This document shows positions 1 to 7,872 of a stretch of 64,000 nt of DNA, piece after piece. Source of the DNA: Aliidiomarina sp. B3213 (lineage in GTDB: Bacteria; Pseudomonadota; Gammaproteobacteria; Enterobacterales; Alteromonadaceae). The translations under genes and the position numbers were made by a program. How positions within the stretch are numbered: the first letter of the stretch is position 1; every line of letters starts with the position of its first letter. Below the pieces are notes generated by a model, which worked only from the letters and a program-made list of their open reading frames with translations, had not been told where the DNA came from and searched no databases. The DNA lies in the NCBI RefSeq assembly GCF_003290085.1, contig NZ_QMKJ01000001.1, forward strand, positions 1-64,000, given 5' to 3'.

Positions 1-111
1 GCCATAGCGACGTGGAACCACCTGAATCCATTCCGAACTCAGAAGTGAAACATGTCAGCGCCGATGGTAGTGTGGGGATTCCCCATGTGAGAGTAGGTCA
101 CCGCCAGGCTT
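1..111 (+). rRNA. rrf: 5S ribosomal RNA, 5' end cut off by window start
   Basis: The sequence carries the conserved 5S core, including CCGAACTCAGAAGTGAAAC, GCGCCGATGGTAGTGTGGGG and GAGAGTAGG, and ends with GCCAGGCTT, which pairs with the missing 5' end. Compared with the 120-nt E. coli 5S RNA about nine 5' nucleotides are outside the window. It is therefore the distal end of an rRNA operon transcribed rightwards, followed at once by a hairpin terminator. Confidence 0.97.
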
Positions 112-121
112 CTAATAAAAC

Positions 122-155
122 AGCCCCCCGCAATGCGCGAGGGGCTTTTTTATTT
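122..155 (+). terminator. rRNA operon terminator
   Basis: A GC-rich hairpin (AGCCCC...CGC paired with GCG...GGGGCT, one mismatch) is followed by a run of T residues about 12 nt after the 5S 3' end. This is the expected intrinsic terminator of the rRNA operon. Confidence 0.85.
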
Positions 156-285
156 GTCGCTCGCCAGTGAACTACAGTGATGGTTAAACTTACGTCCTGT
201 AGCATCCCCCGGCTCGGCGTCCATGCCTCGCGTAAAAGCGTAGCGAGCAGTGCTCGCTTTAACGGCTTTTACCCTGTCCAGGCTT

Positions 286-320
286 AAAGCCCTTCGCGTT
301 GAGCGAGGGGCTTTTTGTTT
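286..320 (+). terminator. Terminator-like hairpin in repeat copy 1
   Basis: The arms AAGCCCTTCGC and GCGAGGGGCTT (11 bp, one G-U pair) flank a 5-nt loop and are followed by TTTGTTT. It has the form of an intrinsic terminator. Lying within the tandem repeat downstream of 5S, it may act as a back-up terminator for the rRNA operon. Confidence 0.65.
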
Positions 321-512
321 GGGTTCCACCTATGTATACATCCATGTAGCATCGCCCGACTCGGCATCCATGCCTCGTGTAAAAACCTGAACGAGCTGTG
401 CTCGCTCCGGGCGGTTTTTACCCATGTAGCATCCCCCGGCTCGGCGTCCATGCCTCGCGTAAAAGCCTAGCGAGCAGTGCTCGCTTTAACGGCTTTTACC
501 CTGTCCAGGCTT

Positions 513-547
513 AAAGCCCTTCGCGGTGAGCGGGGGGCTTTTTGTTT
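513..547 (+). terminator. Terminator-like hairpin in repeat copy 2
   Basis: This is the second copy of the hairpin at 286-320, exactly 227 bp downstream. It has two substitutions (loop T to G, right arm A to G) that keep the 11-bp stem through G-U pairs, and it is followed by TTTGTTT. Confidence 0.6.
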
Positions 548-729
548 GGGTTCCACCTATGTATACATCCATGTAGCATCCCCCGGCTCGGCGTCCATGC
601 CTCGCGTAAAAACCTAAACGAGCTGTGCTCGCTTCGGGCGGTTTTTACCCATGTAGCATCCCCCGGCTCGGCGTCCATGCCTCGCGTAAAAGCCTAGCGA
701 GCAGTGCTCGCTTTAACGGCTTTTACCCC

Positions 730-994
730 ACAAGATTATAAAGTCAGAGCACAAGCCAGGCACATTGAGCACCTATCTTGTATAGAGCTACGTTCGTACG
801 GACCGCTGTGCGGTCTGCACGGTTAAGCTTAAAGACTGTATCTCCAATCCCAACTGCAGATTAACCGTAACGATTCGTGTAAGCCTTAATCGTCATGTAG
901 TAGGCATAAAAATGATTTGTTTTTTATATCAATGATTCTTGCTTATGGTCGATGTATGATAAGTCTATAATTAAAACTAAAAGAGTACGGCGAT
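730..994. other. Gene-free leader between the repeat block and pseF
   Basis: No credible coding region is visible. The stretch holds a short hairpin at 801-815 (GACCGC/GCGGTC with a TGT loop) without a T-run and, near its end, the putative promoter of the pse operon. I see no tRNA or recognisable mobile-element remnant in it. Confidence 0.6.
943..971 (+). promoter_or_regulatory. Putative sigma-70 promoter of the pse operon
   Basis: A perfect -10 hexamer TATAAT (966-971) lies 23 bp upstream of the pseF start codon. A weak -35 candidate TTATGG (943-948) is 17 bp further upstream. The surrounding DNA is AT-rich. The poor -35 means activator help or a different promoter is possible. Confidence 0.4.
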
Positions 995-1687
995 ATGGCG
1001 TTAGCGGTTATTCCTGCTCGGGGTGGAAGTAAACGTATCCCCCGTAAAAACATAAAACCCTTTTGTGGTAAGCCTATGATAGCTTGGTCTATTGAGGCGG
1101 CTTTGAATAGCCATTGTTTTGAGCGCGTAGTGGTTTCGACTGACGACGAAGAGATCGCAGAGGTCGCTCGATCTTATGGTGCAGAAACGCCGTTTGTGCG
1201 GCCTCAAAAGTTAAGTGATGACTACACTGGCACTTCTCCCGTTGTTAGACACGCTATTGAAACACTGAAGGAACAAGGAGAAAGTTATGACGAAGTTTGC
1301 TGCATTTATGCTACGGCACCTTTTCTCGTTCCAGAGTTTTTGTCGTCAGCAAAGCAAATGCTCACTGACCATTCCTGCCCATATGTATTCAGTATTTGTT
1401 CTTTTCCCTATCCGATTCAACGAGCGGTAAAGCTTTCTGATTCTGGTCATGTAGAAAAGTTTGAACAGCGAAACTTCAATGTACGCTCTCAAGACTTAGA
1501 AGAAGCATTCCATGACGCTGGTCAGTTTTATTGGGGAACCTCCGAAGCTTGGTTAAGCAAGGAAAGCGTTTTTTCAGGCCGCGCGCAAGGTTTTGTATTA
1601 CCACGCTCTCGTGTTCAAGATATTGATACGCATGAGGATTGGGAAAGAGCAGAGCTTATGATGAAAGCGTTAGAGGTTGGAAAATAA
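995..1687 (+). CDS. pseF: Pseudaminic acid cytidylyltransferase
   Basis: This 230-residue enzyme is expected to activate pseudaminic acid with CTP to give CMP-pseudaminic acid, the last cytoplasmic step before transfer. Residues 6-23 carry the nucleotide-binding signature of CMP-sugar synthetases (IPARGGSKRIPRKN, then GKPM). The length and the DAGQFYWG motif near residue 177 fit PseF rather than the longer NeuA proteins. It is the first gene of the island and is followed 5 nt later by pseG. The pathway assignment rests on the F-G-I-H gene set; legionaminic or another nonulosonic acid remains a less likely alternative. Confidence 0.88.
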   Translation: MALAVIPARGGSKRIPRKNIKPFCGKPMIAWSIEAALNSHCFERVVVSTDDEEIAEVARSYGAETPFVRPQKLSDDYTGTSPVVRHAIETLKEQGESYDEVCCIYATAPFLVPEFLSSAKQMLTDHSCPYVFSICSFPYPIQRAVKLSDSGHVEKFEQRNFNVRSQDLEEAFHDAGQFYWGTSEAWLSKESVFSGRAQGFVLPRSRVQDIDTHEDWERAELMMKALEVGK

Positions 1688-1692
1688 TTCCG

Positions 1693-2748
1693 GTGAATAT
1701 TCTAATTCGTGTTGACGCTAATATTCACATGGGCAGCGGACATGTAATGCGTTGTTTAACGCTTGCTAATAAGCTTAAAAGTTCTGATGCTAGCGTTGAG
1801 TTCGTTTGCATTGATCAACCAGGTAACTTCATTGGTCACATAGAAGCACAAGGCTATGTGGTTCATCGGCTGAATTGTGATAGTTCTTACGATGGCTGGC
1901 TGCCATGGTCTGAAAATGAAGATTTTGAAAAAGTACAATCGCTTTTTAGCGAACCCAGTTATGACTGGGTGATTGTAGATCACTATGGCTTGTCGTCTAC
2001 TTGGCATAGCTTAACACGACAACTTACAAAGCATATATTGGTCATTGACGACCTAGCTAATCGTAATTACGACGCCGATTTACTGCTTGATCAAAACTTA
2101 GGCAGAACGGCTGAAAACTACGAAGGTAAAGTACATGGGCAAGTTCTTGCGGGCACTTCTTATACGTTATTACGCGATGAGTTTTTAAATGCCCGCGCGC
2201 AAGCAAAAACAAGGACAAGCCTTAAGCGGTTAATGATTTCCTTAGGTGGGGTAGATGAATTTAATTATACCCATCAAATTATTGAGTGTATTGCCGAAAA
2301 ACTAGATGGGTTATTTACCCAAATTGATGTGGTTTTAGGCGCTACTTCACCCCATGTTGACTCAATTAGGTCTGCAGTCACTAAGTTTAACCAAACAAAC
2401 GTTAGTGTACTCCATGGTATAAGCAATGTAGCGGAAGTGATGATGCATGCCGATCTTGCGATTGGAGCTGCGGGAACAACGTCTTGGGAGCGCTGCTGCT
2501 TAGGCTTACCAACTATAATGATGGAGTTGGCACCCAATCAACGTACAGCGGTTGTAGCACTTGAAGCACAAGGGGTAGGCATTCGTTTAAAGGTTGAAGA
2601 TATTGCGGTAGAGTTAGTGCATCAAATTCAAATGTTAGCGCATGATCATTCCCGTTTATCAGCTATGTCCAGAAAAGCTGCGACGTTGGTTGACGGTAAC
2701 GGTGTAACTCGGGTCGTCAATGCGATGAAAGAGGTAAACGAGCAATGA
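1693..2748 (+). CDS. pseG: UDP-2,4-diacetamido-2,4,6-trideoxy-L-altropyranose hydrolase
   Basis: PseG removes UDP from the 2,4-diacetamido sugar nucleotide in the pseudaminic acid pathway. The N-terminus reads NILIRVDANIHMGSGHVMRC, the typical PseG opening, with His17 at the position of the proposed catalytic histidine. A GT-B-like C-terminal half contains GAAGTTSWE near residue 276 (uridine-nucleotide site). I chose the GTG at 1693, five bases after the pseF stop. An in-frame ATG at 1639 would lie inside pseF and add 18 residues not seen in the family. The stop overlaps the pseI start (ATGA), indicating translational coupling. Confidence 0.88.
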   Translation: MNILIRVDANIHMGSGHVMRCLTLANKLKSSDASVEFVCIDQPGNFIGHIEAQGYVVHRLNCDSSYDGWLPWSENEDFEKVQSLFSEPSYDWVIVDHYGLSSTWHSLTRQLTKHILVIDDLANRNYDADLLLDQNLGRTAENYEGKVHGQVLAGTSYTLLRDEFLNARAQAKTRTSLKRLMISLGGVDEFNYTHQIIECIAEKLDGLFTQIDVVLGATSPHVDSIRSAVTKFNQTNVSVLHGISNVAEVMMHADLAIGAAGTTSWERCCLGLPTIMMELAPNQRTAVVALEAQGVGIRLKVEDIAVELVHQIQMLAHDHSRLSAMSRKAATLVDGNGVTRVVNAMKEVNEQ

Positions 2749-3785
2749 AAATAGGTCAACGTAAGATAGGCTCGAGCGAGAAGCCTTTTATAATTGCTGA
2801 ATTGTCCGGTAATCATGATCAATCGCTAGAGAAAGCTCTGACTATGGTTGATGCAGCTGCGGCTGCTGGCGTAGACGCGATTAAGCTCCAAACCTACACC
2901 GCAGACACCATTACGCTCGACGTTCATGAAAATGAATTTTATATAGATAACAAAGAAAACCTTTGGCACGGCTATTCTTTATATCAGTTGTATCAAAAGG
3001 CAATGACACCTTGGGAGTGGCATAAACCCATTTTCGAGCGTGCTAAGCAATTAGGTATCTTGGCGTTCAGTTCACCTTTTGATTTAACTGCTGTCGATTA
3101 TTTAGAGTCGCTAGATACGCCTTGCTACAAAATTGCGTCTTTTGAGAATACTGATCATGAACTTATTGCGGCTGTCGCAAGAACAGGAAAGCCCGTTATT
3201 GTGTCTACGGGTATGGCAAGCCAAACTGAGATAGCTGAGGCAGTGGAGGTGTTGGAGAGCAATGGTTGCGAGGACTATATTCTCCTAAAATGCACAAGCC
3301 ATTACCCTGCGCGTCCTGTTGACGCAAACCTCAATACGATTCCTCATTTACGCGAGCTTTTTGGCTGTGAAGTTGGACTTTCAGACCATACTGCTGGGCT
3401 TGGCGTCGCTGTAGCCGCTGTTGCGGTTGGTGCTACTGTTATAGAAAAACATTTTGTACTCGACCGCAGTGAAGGTGGGGTAGATGCCGAGTTTTCGATG
3501 GAGCCCCATGAGTTTAAACAGTTAGTTGAAGAAGCGAAGCGTGCACATGATGCTATGGGAACAGTACACTACGGATGTACCGAGCAAGAGATAGCGTCAC
3601 GAAAACACCGTCGTTCGCTCTATATTGCTGAAGACATGGCAGAAGGTGAAATTCTAACTGAGAAGAATCTTAGGTCTGTTCGCCCTGGACTCGGCTTACC
3701 TGTGAAGTATTTACCTATACTGTTAGGTCGCCCTATTAAGCGATCTGCTAAGAAGGGTACAGCTATGCAATGGGACTTGGTATGA
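2745..3785 (+). CDS. pseI: Pseudaminic acid synthase
   Basis: PseI condenses the 6-deoxy-altrose derivative with phosphoenolpyruvate to form pseudaminic acid. The 346 residues show a NeuB-type TIM barrel (IAELSGNHDQ near 18, AIKLQTYTADTIT near 45, the tryptophan-rich TPWEWH near 90) and a C-terminal SAF/antifreeze-like domain (about 285-346). The ELSGNH and LYQLYQKAMTPWEWH signatures are those of PseI rather than the NeuB/LegI branches. It overlaps pseG and pseH by 4 nt each. Confidence 0.92.
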   Translation: MKIGQRKIGSSEKPFIIAELSGNHDQSLEKALTMVDAAAAAGVDAIKLQTYTADTITLDVHENEFYIDNKENLWHGYSLYQLYQKAMTPWEWHKPIFERAKQLGILAFSSPFDLTAVDYLESLDTPCYKIASFENTDHELIAAVARTGKPVIVSTGMASQTEIAEAVEVLESNGCEDYILLKCTSHYPARPVDANLNTIPHLRELFGCEVGLSDHTAGLGVAVAAVAVGATVIEKHFVLDRSEGGVDAEFSMEPHEFKQLVEEAKRAHDAMGTVHYGCTEQEIASRKHRRSLYIAEDMAEGEILTEKNLRSVRPGLGLPVKYLPILLGRPIKRSAKKGTAMQWDLV

Positions 3786-4339
3786 AGGCGGTTGTACCGT
3801 TTCAAAGATACGGCGTTACATTGAAACGCCTCGAAGAAGATATGCTAGAGCAAGTCCGTTCGTGGCGAAACTCTCCTGAAGTGGCGAAACACATGCTACA
3901 ACAAGGTGAAATTTCAAAAGAGCAGCAGGAAAATTGGTACCAAGGGCTTCAGGAAGACGATAGCAGGATTTACTGGGTAGCTTGGTTCAAGGAACAACCC
4001 ATCGGCGTCGCTTCGTTGACTAAAATTGACCTTAGCAAAGGTAGTGCTGAGCCGGGCATGTATATTTACCCCGAGCAGTTTAAGAATAATATTATTCCTT
4101 TTTGTGTCGCATTTGCTTTGAACGACTTTGCGTTTGAAGAGCTTGGTTTAACGACCCTTGTGGGCAAAATATTTGTTGATAACGAGGCTTCGGTGCGGTT
4201 CCATGAAAAATGTGGTTATAAATCTACTTCTCAAATAACTCATGTAGAAGAGCAACAGAAAGATTTACAGTGGTACAGTTTAAATAGAAAAGATTACGAA
4301 GCCGCTAAAGCTCCAATCGCTAGGTTTATAAGGTACTAA
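3782..4339 (+). CDS. pseH: PseH-like N-acetyltransferase (GNAT family)
   Basis: In the pseudaminic pathway PseH acetylates the 4-amino group of UDP-4-amino-4,6-dideoxy-AltNAc. This 185-residue protein has a GNAT fold: the RSWRNSPEV segment near the N-terminus, a central Y-x-x-P-E-x-F strand and the C-terminal N-E-A-S-x-R-F-H-E-K-C-G-Y acetyl-CoA-site motif near residue 145. The ATG at 3782 overlaps the pseI stop (ATGA) and is preferred to the in-frame ATG at 3770. Because an acyl carrier protein cassette follows directly, the donor might be an acyl-ACP rather than acetyl-CoA; that is inference. Confidence 0.8.
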   Translation: MKAVVPFQRYGVTLKRLEEDMLEQVRSWRNSPEVAKHMLQQGEISKEQQENWYQGLQEDDSRIYWVAWFKEQPIGVASLTKIDLSKGSAEPGMYIYPEQFKNNIIPFCVAFALNDFAFEELGLTTLVGKIFVDNEASVRFHEKCGYKSTSQITHVEEQQKDLQWYSLNRKDYEAAKAPIARFIRY

Positions 4340-4359
4340 GGGTTGAGTACAAGAAAACT

Positions 4360-5115
4360 ATGAGTATTGAAATCGATTTAACAGGAAAGGTCGCATTGGT
4401 GACCGGAGCTAGCAGAGGTATAGGAGCTGAAGTTGCGTCACTCTTAGTGAAAGCTGGAGCTCATGTTTTGGTCAATGGCCGCAACGAGGATGCGCTCACT
4501 GAGCTTTGCCAAAAGCTTAATGATAGTTTTTCAGGTACCGCAGAGCCAATAGCGTTCGATGTTACTGATCCGCAAGCAGTAAAAGATGCATTTCAGAAAA
4601 TATTTAAAGTCTCGAAAAGGTTGGATATTCTGGTCAATAACGCTGGCATTTTAGACGACGCGCTCATTGGTATGGTGTCGCAAGAGCAGATAAAGAATAC
4701 CTTCTCAACAAACACCTATAGTGTGCTTTATACCAGCCAGTATGCCGCGAGACTGATGGCACGCGCAGGTTCAGGTAGTATTATTAATATCGCTTCCATT
4801 ATTGGCCGTGTCGGTAATGAAGGCCAAGCGGTGTATGCCGGAAGCAAAGCTGCTGTGATTGGTATTACCCAATCTTTGGCTAAAGAGTTAGCGGCACAAA
4901 ACATAAGAGTTAACGCGGTAGCTCCTGGTTTTATAGATACTGATATGACGAAGAGCATTCCAGAAGATAAATACCAGCAGCGAATGGACTCTATCGGTAT
5001 GCAAAGAATAGGGACGCCGGACGATGTTGCGCGCTCAGTTTTATTCTTAGCCTCGGACTTATCGTCTTATGTAACAGGTCAGGTCGTTGGCGTAGATGGC
5101 GGTATGCTTGTTTAA
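4360..5115 (+). CDS. SDR-family oxidoreductase, 3-oxoacyl-ACP reductase (FabG) type
   Basis: This 251-residue short-chain dehydrogenase has the NAD(P)-binding GASRGIG motif at 16-22, NNAG near 95 and the catalytic Ser/Tyr/Lys set (NIAS..., YAGSK near 157). It also has the FabG-type end VNAVAPGFIDTDMT...VTGQVVGVDGG. FabG enzymes reduce 3-oxoacyl-ACP to 3-hydroxyacyl-ACP. Directly upstream of a dedicated acyl carrier protein and an AMP ligase, it most likely works on an acyl group tethered to that carrier and not in general fatty acid synthesis. A role on a sugar-nucleotide substrate is the main alternative. Confidence 0.8.
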   Translation: MSIEIDLTGKVALVTGASRGIGAEVASLLVKAGAHVLVNGRNEDALTELCQKLNDSFSGTAEPIAFDVTDPQAVKDAFQKIFKVSKRLDILVNNAGILDDALIGMVSQEQIKNTFSTNTYSVLYTSQYAARLMARAGSGSIINIASIIGRVGNEGQAVYAGSKAAVIGITQSLAKELAAQNIRVNAVAPGFIDTDMTKSIPEDKYQQRMDSIGMQRIGTPDDVARSVLFLASDLSSYVTGQVVGVDGGMLV

Positions 5116-5142
5116 TACGTTTTACATTTGGAAAAAATAATA

Positions 5143-5379
5143 ATGACATCAGAAGTTTTATATTCCGTTTTTGCAAAAGCTCTTGGTATTCCTTTAGAGA
5201 AGGTTAATGATGACTTAACCTACAACACCATTAAAGAATGGGATTCCACTGCTCATATGATTCTTGTGGCCGAAATTGAGGATACATTTGAAGTCATGCT
5301 CGACACAGACGATATTATTGATATGAGCTCTGTAGGCAAGTGTCGTGAAATTCTAAAAAAATATGACGTCGAGTGTTAA
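5143..5379 (+). CDS. Acyl carrier protein, glycan-locus specific
   Basis: This is a small acidic helical protein of 78 residues with the phosphopantetheine attachment motif E-W-D-S at 32-35 (Ser35). The helix II sequence is STAHMILVAEIEDTF and helix III follows IDMSSVGK. The ATG at 5143 is chosen over an in-frame TTG at 5128 because GGA lies about 10 nt upstream and family members begin close to helix I. Its last 17 nt overlap the next gene, an AMP ligase, which is the likely loading enzyme. It differs from housekeeping AcpP, which has the motif DSLD. Confidence 0.85.
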   Translation: MTSEVLYSVFAKALGIPLEKVNDDLTYNTIKEWDSTAHMILVAEIEDTFEVMLDTDDIIDMSSVGKCREILKKYDVEC

Positions 5380-6802
5380 TTTGCAGAAAAATGCAGATAT
5401 TTTTAATAGATTAGACTACTTTTTAGGTCCCGCTCTTCTAACTGACAAAGAGTCAGTGAGCTATGCTGAACTCGAGCAACGTGTAGCAGAGCATGCATTA
5501 GAAATAGAACAGCAGTGTATTAATGAGCGAGGAGAGCCTTGCTTGGCAGCACTCGCATTCGAGAACAACATAGAAAGTGTCGTCAATTATCTTGCTGCTC
5601 TGCGAGCGCAGGTTCCATTGCTGTTAATCGACCCTGACCTCAACATAGACATGAAAAAGGCTATGTATGAGAAGCTAGGGGTGAGTATTGTGCTTAGCGG
5701 AAAAGCTATTATGCAAATAGCGCCGTGGCCTTTTCATAATACTCAAAAGCCTATTGCTTCAAGCAAAGCAAAAGCTGCACTTTTGCTCAGCACTAGTGGT
5801 TCTTCTGGGGCTCCAAAGTCGGTTATGTTAAGTCGGGACAACTTAATTTCGAATACAAATTCAATTTTAGATTATTTGCCCATAGAGCAGGCGGACTGCG
5901 CAATAACAACGCTTCCTTTGCATTACAGTTTTGGTTTATCTGTTTTAAATACTCATCTTGCGAAAGGTGCTCGGATAGTTCTGACTAAACACCCTTTGAT
6001 GTCTAAAGAGTTTTGGCAACTCTTCCGAGAGCACGGTGTTACTTCTCTTTCTGGCGTTCCGTTCCATTTCCAGATGCTACAAATGCTCCGGTTAGAGCGC
6101 ATGGAGCTGCCACAGATGCGCTATTTAGCCCAAGCGGGTGGCAAAATGTCGCCGGATCTCGTTGAGCATTTTGAAGGTATAGCGAAAGACCGAGACTGGA
6201 CACTCTATGTAATGTACGGTCAAACTGAAGCAACGGCTCGTATGGCTTATGTTCCGCCAGAGGTTTTAAGTGGTGCTAGAGATTCCATAGGAAAAGCGAT
6301 TCCTGGCGGACGGTTTGAAATTCGTGAAATCGGAACTAGTGAACTTATAAGAAGTTCTGACCAAGCGGGTGAGCTGTGGTATTTCGGTAATAATGTAATG
6401 TTAGGTTACGCTAAAGCTGCTACTGACTGGACGCTAGAGCGTGTACCACAACAAAGCTTAGCCACTGGCGACATTGCTGAATGGACGGATAACGGATTAG
6501 TGCGTATTACAGGACGCCTTTCACGGTTTATAAAAATTAGAGGCAAACGCTTACAGCTCGACCACATAGAGCAGGCCATGCAAAGCATTTCTAAGGACAT
6601 ATTATGTTGCGGTGAAGACGACATGCTTTATGTAGTAAATGCGCCTGATACCGAAACAACCCATCAATATTTACGTGAGTCTTTAGGATTACACCCTAGC
6701 TTGTACCAAATTACTGAAGTTACTGAGCTGCCTACGCTTTCTAGTGGTAAAATTGATTTCCAGAAGCTGCTTACAATGTGCAACAAGAGGGAAGGTGAAT
6801 AG
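5363..6802 (+). CDS. AMP-dependent acyl ligase (ANL superfamily), probable acyl-ACP loading enzyme
   Basis: The 479-residue protein shows the ANL core motifs in order: A3 TSGSSGAPKS (about 144-153), A5 YGQTEA (about 284), A7 TGDIAEW, A8 RITGRLSRFIKIRGKR (about 380) and the catalytic A10 lysine in LSSGKI (about 461). Such enzymes adenylate a carboxylic acid and pass it to a thiol. The start overlaps the acyl carrier protein gene, so transfer to that carrier's pantetheine is the natural proposal. The substrate acid cannot be read from sequence; the protein is slightly shorter than typical acyl-CoA synthetases. Confidence 0.85.
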   Translation: MTSSVNLQKNADIFNRLDYFLGPALLTDKESVSYAELEQRVAEHALEIEQQCINERGEPCLAALAFENNIESVVNYLAALRAQVPLLLIDPDLNIDMKKAMYEKLGVSIVLSGKAIMQIAPWPFHNTQKPIASSKAKAALLLSTSGSSGAPKSVMLSRDNLISNTNSILDYLPIEQADCAITTLPLHYSFGLSVLNTHLAKGARIVLTKHPLMSKEFWQLFREHGVTSLSGVPFHFQMLQMLRLERMELPQMRYLAQAGGKMSPDLVEHFEGIAKDRDWTLYVMYGQTEATARMAYVPPEVLSGARDSIGKAIPGGRFEIREIGTSELIRSSDQAGELWYFGNNVMLGYAKAATDWTLERVPQQSLATGDIAEWTDNGLVRITGRLSRFIKIRGKRLQLDHIEQAMQSISKDILCCGEDDMLYVVNAPDTETTHQYLRESLGLHPSLYQITEVTELPTLSSGKIDFQKLLTMCNKREGE

Positions 6803-6804
6803 CC

Positions 6805-7872
6805 ATGGACTTGTTTGATGTAGGCCCTTACGAGCTCTCTGAAGCAATAAAAACAACGATGCTAAGGCAGAGGTTAGTTAGCCTCACAGAGCATCACATA
6901 GCCAACTGCGCGGATTATCAGAAGCTGTTTGGCGATATAGAGCTAGGTTCAATAAAGCAACTCGAAGACATTCCTTTTCTCACGGTTCCTTTGTTTAAAC
7001 AACGGGAGCTGAAAAGCATCACCAAAGACCATGTATTTAAAGTTTTGCAGTCTTCGGGAACAACCGGACAGCGTCCTTCGCAAATTTACTTAGATGCACA
7101 AACTGCGAAATTGCAAAGTCGAGTACTCGTTAAAATTATGCAGGAATGGCTGGGTAAGCAAAGGCGCCATATGCTGATTTGGGATCACCCTAATGTAATC
7201 AAAGACAAAGCGTCTTTTTCAGCACGCGGGGCAGGTATTCAAGGCTTGTCGTTTTTAGGTCGCAATCATACGTATGCACTAAACGATGATATGTCGCTAA
7301 ACGTTGAAGCAATCAATGAGTTTCATGAGAAGTTTTCAGACCAACCCGTTTTTATGTTTGGTTTTACTTTCATGGTGTGGAAGTACGGAATTCAAGCGCT
7401 GCAAGCGTCGAGCTTAAAGTTGAACTTCGAGAGCGCGGTATTGTTGCATAGTGGTGGTTGGAAAAAGTTACAGGACGAAGCGGTTAGTACGGACACATTC
7501 AATACCGTTGCAAACGACTGTCTTGGCTCAATAAAAGCGCATAATTTTTATGGTATGGTCGAACAAGTCGGCTCTATCTTTGTAGCTTGTGAGCACGGTT
7601 ATTTTCACGCTCCGTCTACGGCTGAAGTGATTATTCGCAACCCAGAAACATGGAAACCTGCTGCAGTAGGTGAAACGGGCTGTATACAAGTTCTTTCCGC
7701 ATTACCCGAAAGTTACCCAGGGCATAGTTTATTAACTGAAGATAAAGGCTTTGTGGTTGGGCGTGACGACTGCCAATGTGGCCGCAAAGGCACATATTTT
7801 AAAGTATTAGGTAGAATGGCAAAGGTCGAAGCTAGAGGGTGCAGTGATACGTTTGAGCGAGGTGCCTCATGA
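6805..7872 (+). CDS. LuxE-family acyl-protein synthetase
   Basis: This 355-residue member of the acyl-protein synthetase/LuxE family has a nucleotide-binding loop QSSGTTGQRPSQIYLD near residue 76, NFYGMVEQVGSIF near 248 and a C-terminal CQCGRKG motif. LuxE activates a fatty acid and transfers it to the reductase LuxC in luminous bacteria. Here no luxAB or luxD is present, and the gene lies 2 nt after the AMP ligase and overlaps the LuxC-like gene by 4 nt. It is therefore a glycan-locus relative. How it divides work with the separate AMP ligase is unclear. Confidence 0.85.
   Translation: MDLFDVGPYELSEAIKTTMLRQRLVSLTEHHIANCADYQKLFGDIELGSIKQLEDIPFLTVPLFKQRELKSITKDHVFKVLQSSGTTGQRPSQIYLDAQTAKLQSRVLVKIMQEWLGKQRRHMLIWDHPNVIKDKASFSARGAGIQGLSFLGRNHTYALNDDMSLNVEAINEFHEKFSDQPVFMFGFTFMVWKYGIQALQASSLKLNFESAVLLHSGGWKKLQDEAVSTDTFNTVANDCLGSIKAHNFYGMVEQVGSIFVACEHGYFHAPSTAEVIIRNPETWKPAAVGETGCIQVLSALPESYPGHSLLTEDKGFVVGRDDCQCGRKGTYFKVLGRMAKVEARGCSDTFERGAS

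Larger units (their letters stand above)
198..729 (+). repeat. 227-bp tandem repeat, about 2.3 copies, with hairpin subunits
   Basis: The block starting TGTAGCATC recurs at 198, 425 and 652, exactly 227 bp apart; a related sub-block starts at 345 and 572, also 227 bp apart. Each sub-block has a shared head (GGCTCGGCGTCCATGCCTCG) followed by a hairpin. Type A (198, 425, 652) has arms GTAAAAGC/GGCTTTTAC with an inner AGCGAGCA/TGCTCGCT stem. Type B (345, 572) has arms GTAAAAACC/GGTTTTTAC. Between A and B lies a terminator-like hairpin. Copies differ at only a few positions, so the duplication is recent or kept homogeneous. No open reading frame is present. Confidence 0.9.

Noticed and set aside
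198-729. Repeats downstream of 5S considered as a CRISPR array
   Set aside because: The repeat period is 227 bp and the material between heads is itself repeated, with no unique spacers and no cas genes.
198-994. Attachment-site direct repeat of the tRNA-Trp 3' end near the island's left edge
   Set aside because: Only short chance matches (GGGTTC-CACC) were seen; no copy of the tRNA end long enough to support integration was found, and no integrase gene is present.
1639-1692. Longer pseG start at ATG 1639
   Set aside because: The extra 18 codons lie inside pseF, and the GTG at 1693 gives the family-typical N-terminus.
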